The notes under the pieces are model-generated. The model made no database searches, was not told where the DNA came from, and worked only from the letters and a program-made list of their open reading frames with translations. From NCBI RefSeq assembly GCF_021917145.1, contig NW_025813854.1:1-64000 (forward strand): a DNA stretch of 64,000 bases. Reading direction: 5' to 3'. Positions 35,701 through 44,430 of this stretch are shown piece by piece. Source of the stretch: Hypomesus transpacificus. Its lineage: Eukaryota > Chordata > Actinopteri > Osmeriformes > Osmeridae. The position numbers and the translations under genes are program-made. How positions within the stretch are numbered: the first letter of the stretch is position 1; every line of letters begins with the position of its first letter.

Positions 35701-36727
35701 GGCTTCAGTTGTAGTTGTTGGAGCTGCTGTTGTGGTTGTTGGGGCTTCAGTTGTAGTTGTTGGAGCAGCTGTTGTGGTTGTTGGAGCTTCAGTTGTAGTT
35801 GTTGGAGCTGCTGTTGTGGTTGTTGGGGCTTCAGTTGTAGTTGTTGGGGCTTCAGTTGTAGTTGTTGGAGCTGCTGTTGTGGTTGTTGGGGCTTCAGTTG
35901 TAGTTGTTGGGGCTGCTGTTGTGGTTGTTGGGGCTTCAGTTGTAGTTGTTGGGGCTTCAGTTGTAGTTGTTAGAGCAGCTGTTGTGGTTGTTGGAGCTTC
36001 AGTTGTAGTTTCTGGAGCTGCTGTTGTGGTTGTTTGGGCTTCAGTTGTAGTAGTTGGGGCTTCAGTTGTAGTTGTTGGAGCAGCTGTTGTGGTTGTTGGA
36101 ACTTCTGCTGTAGTTACAAATAGAAGTTTGTTGAATTTCAAATACATCACGGTATGGATTAAATACCCAACTTGAAAACGACAGTGACATCTGAATGTTG
36201 GGATACATGTGCAAACTTATTAAATCAAAATCAATAATCCTACAGACATATATAGTCAATAATTCAATTCAAACATAATCTTTCTCACAGAATAAGTGTT
36301 CATATGGCCACAACAAATATTGTGATTGATAAACTAAATTGAACAAACCAAACGAAATAAAATAATTAGCAGGCCTTTATTACATTATTATTACATAAGC
36401 TAATGATGATAGTCAGATTTCAGAATTTACCATCTCATTGTTGCATCCCACAAATGGGAATACTACTGTGTATCATCAGACTAAATACAAATACAATATA
36501 AATACAACAATACACAATAATTGATGGGCTCCAATATATTTGATTAGATACATTTTATATCCATTTGAAAACTTTTTAGAAATACATTACATGCAAATAA
36601 TAGATTATTTAAGACATAGGATTTACAACAATATAGTAAATAGTAGATAGTCCTTACTGGTTGTTCCTGTAACACACATGCAGAAAGCGCCTGCTAAACA
36701 TATCAAAATAAGTTTGTTTTTAATCAT
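26757..36727 (-). CDS. secreted Thr/Pro-rich mucin-like protein with SEA domain, about 2,077 residues
   Basis: Eight exons in transcription order: 36727-36658, 36107-34839, 34621-33083, 32950-32231, 30660-28445, 27464-27403, 27305-27160, 26968-26757. Every junction is GT/AG and every phase agrees. Exon 1 is a signal peptide (MIKNKLILICLAGAFCMCV, then TGTT). Exons 2-4 are each a multiple of 3 and phase 1-1, coding near-perfect 7-residue repeats (PTTTTEA / PTTTTAA). Exon 5 codes irregular PTTTSTTAA / PTTTPLTTF repeats, a (PTAA)n run and the first half of a SEA domain. Exons 6-7 complete it (IYKKKFSRFLRAIINRF, then RSGSVVADMTLVF). Exon 8 is PTAAPTAV repeats. Long Thr/Ser/Pro tracts are heavily O-glycosylated in mucins; SEA domains usually cleave at G/SVVV-type sites. 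No membrane helix or cytoplasmic tail is seen; exon 8 either ends at 26757 or splices at 26803. The promoter is not identifiable. Confidence 0.8.
27595..28349 (-). mobile_element. non-autonomous hAT-type DNA transposon with 8-bp target duplication
   Basis: The ends are inverted: TAGTGCGGTCAAACG at the left, and TAGTGCTGTCAGTTTAACG on the complement of the right end. The element is flanked by a perfect 8-bp direct repeat ATTAAAAT (27587-27594 and 28350-28357), the hAT signature. Subterminal regions are rich in ATTAATCGC repeats. It carries a BED-finger fragment but no transposase catalytic core at 755 bp. It sits in intron 5 of the mucin-like gene, between the two halves of the SEA domain. Confidence 0.88.
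27733..28017 (-). pseudogene. BED zinc-finger remnant of a hAT transposase
   Basis: 94-residue open frame inside the hAT element. It reads VICVFCRCKLSYH...LKYHLMAKH, a Cys-x2-Cys...His-x4-His BED finger, the N-terminal DNA-binding domain of hAT transposases. The catalytic dimerisation region is absent, so this is a deletion derivative or the first exon of a truncated copy. Confidence 0.75.
28560..30660. repeat. irregular PTS-coding minisatellite (exon 5 of the mucin-like gene)
   Basis: On the plus strand the motif is GTAGTTGTTGGAGTAACTGT with variants, mostly 24-27 bp periods. The 28560-28720 end is a GCAGCTGTTGGA 12-mer array coding Pro-Thr-Ala-Ala on the minus strand. Both strands are open for about 700-800 codons because the repeat lacks stop triplets; only the minus frame joins a signal peptide and SEA exons. 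Confidence 0.92.
31008..31250 (+). mobile_element. 3' end of a 5'-truncated LINE
   Basis: A 43-codon frame ends at TAA 31134-31136 and reads KAFSIAAPSLWNLLPKPIRD then LVKTHLFRSVFNV, the C-terminal end of non-LTR reverse transcriptase proteins of the L2/CR1/Rex type common in fish. A short 3' UTR ends in AAAGCGCTAAATAAATAAAA and a TTA/TAT repeat tail. It lies in intron 4 of the mucin-like gene, antisense to it. Confidence 0.8.
31388..31680. mobile_element. fold-back / MITE-like inverted repeat
   Basis: The left arm at 31388-31426 contains AAAAGCGCTGGGTGACGTCA and continues AGCACCTTTCTGA. The complement of the right arm (31641-31680) reads AAAAGCGCTGGGTTATGTCA then AGTGCCTTTCTGA, so nearly 40 bases are inverted with few mismatches. 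About 215 unique bases lie between. No open frame is present. Triplicated GCGCCTTTTGA just to the left may be part of the element. Confidence 0.65.
32231..36107. repeat. 21-bp minisatellite in exons 2-4 of the mucin-like gene, with duplicated introns
   Basis: Unit on the plus strand: GTTGTTGGGGCTTCAGTTGTA, alternating with GTTGTTGGAGCTGCTGTTGTG. The array is broken by near-identical intron segments at about 32155-32230, 33007-33082 and 34763-34838 (ATGCATTACATGCAAATAAT). A related diverged segment is near 36580-36657. Exon-intron units have therefore been copied as blocks. Confidence 0.95.
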
Positions 36728-38401
36728 TATGGTTTAATAATAGTCCTTATCCTATGCCGTAATAATAATGTAATCCAAAATTGCTTGTAGTTTGGGTTAC
36801 TGGCTTCAACTCCTAGACTGCGCAGGTGAATAGGACACTTGATTATACACCAACCTGTCATGCCTATAAGAAGGGTAAAAACCAGTCATACCGGTTGTAA
36901 GTCTACTGCCGATAACTGATCAACAAAGATGGTTGTGAAACAGGTTTCCTTGGATAAGCAACCAATTCCAATTCCGTCCACTGCAAAGGACGTATAGCCC
37001 CTATACGTCCACTGTAGGTTAGTGCATGACATGTGCACCAGCAAATACTATTTCAAAATAAATTCCTGCATTAAAATAATGTATCATGAGTTTGTATGAT
37101 TTGGTCATGTATTATCACACTAGCATTTAATTATCACGTCAAACAATTACACTGCACTAAACTGTAAGTGTAAATGTAAAGTGAAAATAACAAAACCAGT
37201 CAGTATGATGACTTGAGCGAATATCATTCATTCACGTCTTACTAAAACAGCGGCCACGCGAAAGGGAATAAGGAAACTGTTTCCTCTACTAAAAAATACA
37301 ATGCAGGTCACGTGAAAAAAGGATCCAAAGACTCGTAGAAAGACCGAGTCGGGGAAGGAACTAATCATTCGTTTCCTCTAGCTACAGAGCCTATGCAGGT
37401 CACGTGAAAAATGATCCAAAGACTCGTAGAAAGACCGAGTCGGGAAAGGAACGAATTATTCGTTTCCTCTTGCTACAGCCTATACAGGTCACGTGAAAAA
37501 TGATCCAAAGACTCGTAGAAAGACCGAGTCGGGAAAGGAACGAATCGTTCGTTTCCTCTAGCTACAGAGCCTATGCAGGTCACGTGAAAAATGATCCAAA
37601 GACTCGTAGAAAGACCGAGTCGGGAAATGAACGAATCACTCGTTGAGAGGACTCGTTACTCCCGAGTCCTTATAAGGATTCGTTCAAAATGAACGAATCG
37701 TTCACGAACGACACATCACTAGCAGCTCCGGGAGAGCATCATCAGCCAGTGGCAACTAATATTGCGTGGCTTCAGATGGAGTATTGTCAATCCTATGCAT
37801 ACTATTCACGGTTTATTATTTAAATCCACTTATTTAAGTTTAGGATGGTTGACACAATGTTGCTGGTAGTGGAATGTTTTCTCCAACACTGACCAGTAAA
37901 CGGAAGTTCCCACTGCTGATTTATTTGAGAGAGGGGGAAGGCTAGAATGTAACACACGCTGTATCGCTAGCTAACGTGTTTGCTACCAACTCCACACCGA
38001 TTAATGGCGAACCCCGTTTGTAACTTTTATACAACTTATTTTGATTTGCACCTGTGGGGCTAAAGCATTTAGTTGAACTAGCTGGAAGTCGGATAGTAAG
38101 TCCCTGTCGCCAATTTGTTTTTGTGCAGCAGCTTGCTAGCTACAAAAAAAAACACAGAAAATGTTAGCTACTGTACGTTACAATAGCAAACTGTCTAGGA
38201 ATTTGTCTAGCTAGCTGACTGTTCACCAATAGCAAGTATGATCTGTATGTAACATTGCTATACAACTTCGAAGGTTCTAAACTGTTTCCCCTGTATTTGC
38301 AGGATGACGTTCACATGATGAGCTTGCTAGTTAGCTTAACGTTAACTACTAGCTAGACTATTAGCTACATACGACGACAACAAGAACAACAACAATTGAC
38401 A
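36728..38401. other. intergenic between divergent mucin-like gene and ttc14
   Basis: Must contain the promoters of both genes. It includes a short perfect hairpin at 36988-37010, a 91-bp tandem repeat with palindromic end sequence, and an AT-rich upstream region of ttc14 with several TAGCTAG/GCTAGC words. No coding exon is seen. Whether ttc14 has a separate UTR exon is not resolved. Confidence 0.45.
37280..37721. repeat. 91-bp tandem repeat (about 4 copies) with palindromic transposon-like end
   Basis: CAGGTCACGTGAAAAATGAT recurs at 37304, 37396, 37485 and 37576, followed in each copy by CCAAAGACTCGTAGAAAGAC and GAGTCGGG. The array ends in TTCGTTCAAAATGAACGAA and CGTTCACGAACG palindromes and ACATCACTAG. 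The arrangement resembles one end of a DNA transposon with subterminal repeats; the matching left end is not found. Confidence 0.8.
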
Positions 38402-41400
38402 ATGGATAGAGATTTATTGAGGCAATCGTTGGTCTATCACGGACAGTCCCTGTACGCCCATCTATCATGTGAACAGAGTGAAAATCCAGACTTCAAAGAT
38501 GTTGCCCCAGACTTATCTAAATTCAGCTATGAAAGGTAAGCAACTTGGCTCGGTACCGCACATGTTAATCATGGCAACGACGTCACAGAATCATCTCATC
38601 CAAACAATATAGTAAATGTTACTTTTAACAGATATAGTTTAATACATCTAGGATTCCGTTACAAGAGTGAAGCTGTGTTACAGTCCTCAAATGACCATTA
38701 GTGTGTGGCTGTCTCTTCTAGGAAAGATGGAGGAGTGGGCAGTCACATGGTGGAGCAGTTCATTGCTAGGAAAGCGGACATTCTGTTTGAACCTTCTTGG
38801 AGGTCTGCTGTACCGGTTGAGGTGGAGCTGGATGAGGAGGCTGAAGGTAAGCCTTTCATGTCCTGTCAAGTTCAAGCGGGAGAAAAGGAGAGCGAGTGAG
38901 TGCCCGCGATGTGTGTGTGTGTGTGTATGTAACATTCAGCCAAAATATATTTGTAAATGAATGCTATGGTGCCTGAAGACAATACTGTGTGCAGAGCCCT
39001 ACGCTATCATGCCCCCCTTGGAACTCTTCATGGAGGTGTCCTACGAGGACAGGAGGAACATGTTCTACAGGGACGTCGAGAGAGGGGACGCCGTCATCGG
39101 AAGGATCAACAACATCCGAGACTTTGGTTTCTTCCTCACGCTCATCTGCATGGGCGGAGGGCTGGAGAGAGACATCGAAGACCTGGAGCTCTCGGTAACG
39201 ACTGCCGCCCGTCTGCACGTTTATTTTTATTTTTACACAATGCCTCGGGCGCCGATCGACGGTGAAGCCCGTGCTGTTGAAATGCACTTTGGGAAAGTGT
39301 TCTTGCGGACCCGGCCTTCGTTAGTCGGTCTGCTTTTGAGTGTCAGGGGTATTGCGCTGTGCTCTAACTCTCTCCCCCTCCGCAGGCACTGTGCCCTACA
39401 AGAGATGTACCTTCGAACGGAAACCATGACGACCCACTGTCTTACTACCAGATTGGAGATCTGATCAGAGGTGAATGCTAATTGCCTGAGCAATAGGGGA
39501 AGTTACTGGGCATGCCAGTGGATTACCTGGGGGGAAAAAGTGATGTTTTGGGTTGTGAATGTCAACTACTTGTTCCTCTGGGGAGTCAAAGTGGTGGGGG
39601 GAGGGAGTGTCTGGCCTGGTCCTTCTGGATGGAACATTCCCTCCAGGGGTTGGAAGGGGGGAGTCAGGTGGCTGAGCGGTGAGGGAATCGGGCTAGTAAT
39701 TTGATTCCCGGCTGTGCCATATGACGTTGTGTCCTTGGGCAAGGCACTTCACCCTACTTGCCTCGGGGGGGAATGTCCCTGTACTTACTGTAAGTCGCTC
39801 TGGATAAGAGCGTCTGCTAAATGACTAAATGTAAAATGTAAAAGTAAGACTCTCCATCCAGGGATTGGAAGACTCTATCAAGGGATTGGAAGACTCTATC
39901 AAGGGGTTGAAATGACTGGAGAGTTCTGTCCACACGGTTCCGTCCATCTGACCCCTGTGACCTCTGCTGCCCCCTAGCTGGAGTGAAAGACATAGACCGC
40001 TACCACGAGAAGGTCACCATTTCTCTCCAGCCCTCCTCCCTCTCTTGCAGTCTGTCCAGACTGAAGCTGGGAGTCATCAGTAAGGACGACCTCCCTCTGC
40101 ACTACACGTAAGAAGCCGTTCGCTTGTGGGGGGGGGACAGAATTGGATTCTTAGAAGGGCCTGGGGGCAGGGCTCGCAACTAGCTTTTTCCCTCTCTGTC
40201 CCAGTACCGTCCCGACGTGCAAAATGAACCGTCCCAAACTGAACTTGACCTGTCCCAAAATGTACATTCTTGTGTTTTGGCGAAGGGAGTGGGGGTGAAA
40301 CCTGTTTTAAACCCCCCCAGCTGTGCAGTGCTCATGGTGGTGTGTGTGTGTGTGTGACCCCTCTCCCCAGACGCAGTCTGCGCGTGGCCAACGACAGCAC
40401 AGAGACCTACGAGAGGGTGATGAGGAGCTCTCTGGGGTACTCCAACCCGTCCATCGTCCAGTTCCTCCTGGGGAAGGTTGGGGTCAGTGATACCCGGCCT
40501 CCGTCAGTAATGAGGGGTTTACAGAGGTAAGGAGTGAGAGAGAAAACGCTAGAACATCTCATGAACAGGTTCTCCTGCACCACATACAGCCATTAATGAC
40601 CAATCTGACTGCTAAATTATTTCTTTTTTAACTGTAAGTTCAATGTCTGCACTTTGCACCTCATATGCATAATAACAAATAGTCTCCATGCTGCTATTCT
40701 CAGCACTTTGCACTTTTCTTTAATATGTTGTTTTTGTCGTATATGTTGTTTTTTAACCTGTTGACATCTGTTTGCATGAGTATGTGAAATGTTATAATGC
40801 TGTTTTACTTGCACATTTGGAGTATGGGGAAACGCAATTTTGATTATCTGCGTAACTACTTGTTGAATGGTCTTTTTCAATAAAATTCACTTTGAGTTTG
40901 ACTTTGAGAGGGAGAACATCTTAGTTTTTCTTGTATTTATATGAAGTAGGAACAAAGAAGCTATTGTCATTGTATCTTTTTAAATAACTTTCTATTTTCA
41001 AGCAAACATTTCCTGGAAGAGGACTTTGCCATCTCTCTCAGAAAGACACAATCTGCCTCGTGGGCCCTGAAATGGTATGTGGGACAAGTGCCAACCTTTG
41101 AGAGGGAAAAAAAAACAAACCTGTAAATCATGCCTTCTCTGAACCCAAACTAACCCTCACCGGGCTCTGCATCCACGCGTGCTAGTTAGTAGTTTGGACC
41201 CTGTGTTGCACTGGAGACACGTTTTCAGTGTGTCCATCTCTTGTGTTTCAGTGTGAGGTCCGGTGTGGACCATTTCAAACACAACCGCCACGTAGAAGCT
41301 ATGAATGAGTACAATAAAGCCCTGGAGATCGACACCAACAACACGGAGGCTCTTGTTGCCCGGGGAGCTCTGTAAGTGTGACACGTGAGAAGTCAAACAT

Positions 41401-43938
41401 GCCAAGCTTCTTCCCCGCAGTCCTTAGTGACCCGGTTGGTCTGGCATTTGATTACAGAAGAGGAAAAAGTAAACATCATTCCACAGGTATGCCAACAAGG
41501 GCAGCCTTGTGAAGGCCATCGGCGACTTTGAGCTGGCGTTGGAGAGTTGCCCCACTCACAGGAACGCCAAAAAGTATCTATGTCAGACTCTGGTGGAGCG
41601 CGGAGGGCAGTGAGTGCACTTCCTCGCATCGATACATTCCTGCATCGTAACCAGTAGCGATTTCGATGAGCCGTGCCATTGTTTACGATTGATGGTGACG
41701 ATAACTGTAGCCGTGGTACTAGTCGAACCGCATTGTGTAGGTTGCTTAACTCCACGTTTAATCCAACCACGTGACTGTGAGTCAGGCTGGAGGAGCAGGA
41801 GAAGCTGGTGACTGCCGAGGGTCTGTACCGGAGAGCCCTGGGGCTGGACAGCACCTTCCCTGACGCCCAGGAGGCCATGACCAAGATCCAGCTGCTCATC
41901 CAGGTGAGCTGGGCCCAACACACACACCTCACCTACCCTCTCACCTGGCCCAGAGAGAACACACCTCACCTACCCTCTCACCTGGGCCAGAGAACACACA
42001 CCTCACCTGACCCAGAAAGTACACACCTCACCTACCCTCTCACCTGGGCCAGAGAATAGACTGCACTACTACTAACGGTCTCCCATCCTGCCACCCCAAG
42101 TGCTGTAAAACCCTCTGGAAGGGACTTACCATGTCACAGAGATATGCCGAGTGTTGCTCACCTTTTGACCTCCAGTGCTAACCAGTGTGCAGTGCTGAGG
42201 TATTGTGTAATACTGATGAGGTGCTTCCTTCTGTTTGTGTCCCCGTGACCTGGGCCCCCCACCCTGACCGCCTGGCTGCTTCACTCGTCGCCTGTCTCTC
42301 TGGGGAAAACAACCAATAAACAACCCAACAACCGCCTTCTAACTCTGATGGTTGGTGTCCTGTACCTGGTCTGCAAACGGTAAACTCCAAAACCCCTCTT
42401 TTTAATCCCTTCAAACTGGGGAAATGTAAACTGCTATGTGCTGTGTCCTGGGCCTGTCACTTTGATCGGTAAATTCCTGCCGCTGTCTGTGTTTTCACAA
42501 ACCTTACCCGTGTGTGTGTGAACTTTTTCGACCTCTGCTCCTTCACACTTCCGTCGCGTTCTCAAACGAATGGATGGACCTCTTGTTTGGGGTTTGTGCA
42601 CACCCGGCTGTCTGTGTGCGCTTGAACCGCGGGGGTGCAATTGTACTCTGTTGATTGGCTGCGTTAAAGAAATCGATGAAACTGAGAGAAGAGGCGGCCG
42701 CCAAGGAGCTGGAGGAGGTTAAGAACACCACGGAGAGCAGCGCCCAGAAATTGCGTAAGATCTTGAAAGAAGAGAAAAGGTAAATCCACTGTGCCATGGT
42801 AACCAAAGGTAACCCCAATACCGTCTAGTCAGGTACTCACACACATACATGTTTGTATTTTTTTTGTATTGGCTTTTTATTTTCTTATTTCGAAGAAGTC
42901 TTGAGTTCTGAGCGTTCACTCTTGAAGACAGCCTGGAGGTTTAGTTCTGTTTCTGTCGTTACGCACTCTCCTAGGATGAAAAAGAAACGGAAGCGGTCGA
43001 GTTCGTCCTCAACGTCCTCCAGCAGCTCTGCCCGCTCCTCGTCCTCTTCCTCCGGACACAGGAAGTCCAAGAAACGGAAGAGGAAGCGCAGGCGCTCGTC
43101 CCACGGGAGCAGACGCCAGCGCAGGCTCTCCTCCCGCGACGACAAGCGGAGTCCGGACGAGGAGAGGGGGAGGGAGGAGGAGGACGAGGAGGAGGAGTGG
43201 TACCCTGCCCCAGCCAACACCTCTGCCTCCTTCCTCGGTCGGGGGGCCGGGGGCGCGGCCGGGGGGGAGTACACGGGGGCAGACGTGACAGAGTGGGACA
43301 GGGAGTCCTACAGCCAGAAACAGGCCCCACGCTCCCTGTCCACCTCCCCTCAGCGCTCAGACTCCCCAGGCTCCTCCCCCCGGGCGGCAGACAGACAGAG
43401 GGATGGAGCAGAGGTGGAGGAGCGGCCCAGCGGGAGCGGCCGGCCAGGAGGAGGAGGAGGAGGAGGAGGGAGCAGCAGGTGGGAGAGGAGCAAGGAGAGA
43501 AACGGGAGCGAGAAGGAGGCCTCCAGGGTCCTGCACAGCCCCAGACACAGGAAGCTGTCCTTGACCTCCTCGGTGGGGTCCGAATACTCCCGCAAGTCTG
43601 ACCTCCCGTCCCAGAGCCAGACTTTGTCCAGACGATCCGACGGCTCGAACCAGGACAGTTTCGCTTCCCGGAGATCAGAGGGCTGGAAGAAGAAGAGTGA
43701 TCTCTCCAGGAGATCGGATAGCGGCAGGCACGAGGTTGGAGCCAGGTCGAGCAAGAAGGAGGATGTCAGAGCAGCTCGGATATCGGAGGGAGATAAGCAG
43801 TTTCCCTCCAACACTTCGCGTAATGGCCAGGGCTCCTCTGATGGAAGTGATAAGAAAGCCCTTCCTGCTAATCTGCTCGACATCTTCAGCCAGATAGCCC
43901 AGTTTGAGAAGGAGAAAGGTGGCAAGCCAAAAAAATAA
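38402..43938 (+). CDS. ttc14: TTC14, tetratricopeptide repeat protein 14
   Basis: Twelve exons: 38402-38535, 38722-38846, 38995-39194, 39386-39470, 39978-40107, 40371-40526, 41003-41074, 41252-41371, 41487-41609, 41786-41903, 42670-42779, 42975-43938. All phases match, giving about 778 residues (human is about 770). The start [10 protein letters not shown] is the family N-terminus. An S1-like RNA-binding fold follows ([50 protein letters not shown]), then TPRs ([50 protein letters not shown]). The C-terminus is a long basic Ser/Arg/Lys-rich tail ([18 protein letters not shown]) ending [18 protein letters not shown], characteristic of TTC14. S1, TPR and RS-like regions suggest a nuclear RNA-associated role; the precise function is not established. 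Confidence 0.96.
39660..39842 (+). mobile_element. tRNA-derived SINE, copy 5, in a ttc14 intron
   Basis: GAGTCAGGTGGCTGAGCGGT head, with a deletion around the anticodon region, then TTGATTCCCGGC, TGTCCTTGGGCAAGGCACTT, TCGCTCTGGATAAGAGCGTC and an AAATGTAAAATGTA tail. Same family as the other five copies. Confidence 0.92.
39846..39918. repeat. 23-bp tandem repeat, three copies
   Basis: AAGACTCTATCAAGGGATTGG and close variants repeat three times just after the SINE tail in the same ttc14 intron. Confidence 0.8.
40600..40915 (+). mobile_element. possible retroposon 3' tail in a ttc14 intron
   Basis: An AT-rich block with CAATAAAATTCACTTTGAG followed by TTTGACTTTGAG micro-repeats looks like a LINE 3' UTR and its terminal repeat. 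No coding part is present, and the assignment rests only on the end structure. Confidence 0.35.
41917..42058. repeat. short tandem repeat in a ttc14 intron
   Basis: About four imperfect copies of ACACACCTCACCTACCCTCT followed by CACCTGGGCCAGAGA, starting right after the donor of exon 10 (41903). Confidence 0.85.
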
Positions 43939-44246
43939 ATTGAGTTTTTATGAAATACACATACTAATCTCTTCTTACATGTGGGCAGAAAGTGGAACCA
44001 AATGGTAAAAAAGAAAGTTTACTCTGGGGTAAAACACATTAACAATTGAACTATTGAAGGTTAAGCCAAGTGTTCAGCCTTCAGATCCTAATGTTCTGGT
44101 TTCTATGTGAAATTACTACTCATGTTTACGTTTAGTTGCTTAGTGATATCAGTGATAAATTAACTTTGTACCACTGTGTCTATGCCACATTTTACTTCCT
44201 GACCTTTGATTGATGGTCATGTTTGAAGTGTCACATTTCTGTCCAC

Positions 44247-44252
44247 AATAAA
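44247..44252 (+). terminator. polyadenylation signal of ttc14
   Basis: AATAAA about 309 bases after the stop codon, in CCACAATAAACAGAATG. Confidence 0.7.
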
Positions 44253-44361
44253 CAGAATGAATGAACTAAGCTCTTGTTATTTTGTCTGATTTGATGTGTG
44301 AGTTGTTTGACACGAGGGGGATTGTAAATGCAGGTTTTAGTTAAAGATCCCATCAGTTATT

Positions 44362-44362
<1 letters not shown>

Positions 44363-44428
<66 letters not shown>
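44363..44428. repeat. 66-base C homopolymer
   Basis: Uninterrupted run of C about 110 bases beyond the ttc14 polyadenylation signal. The exact length is likely unreliable in any assembly. Confidence 0.9.

Positions 44429-44430
<2 letters not shown>

Noticed and set aside
32160-36175. Cys-Gly-Cys-Trp-rich, Gln-Pro-rich and Val-Gly-Ala-rich frames over the 21-bp repeats
   Set aside because: Other-frame readings of the same repeat, running through duplicated introns; only the Thr/Pro frame respects splice sites.
40130-40265. Repeated GTCCC/CCGTCCC words before ttc14 exon 6 as a possible element
   Set aside because: Too short and irregular to define ends or copies.
43197-43601. Alternate-frame ORFs in the last ttc14 exon and in lrrc24 exon 4
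   Set aside because: Both exons are GC-rich and therefore open in several frames; only the listed frames match the TTC14 and LRRC24 families.
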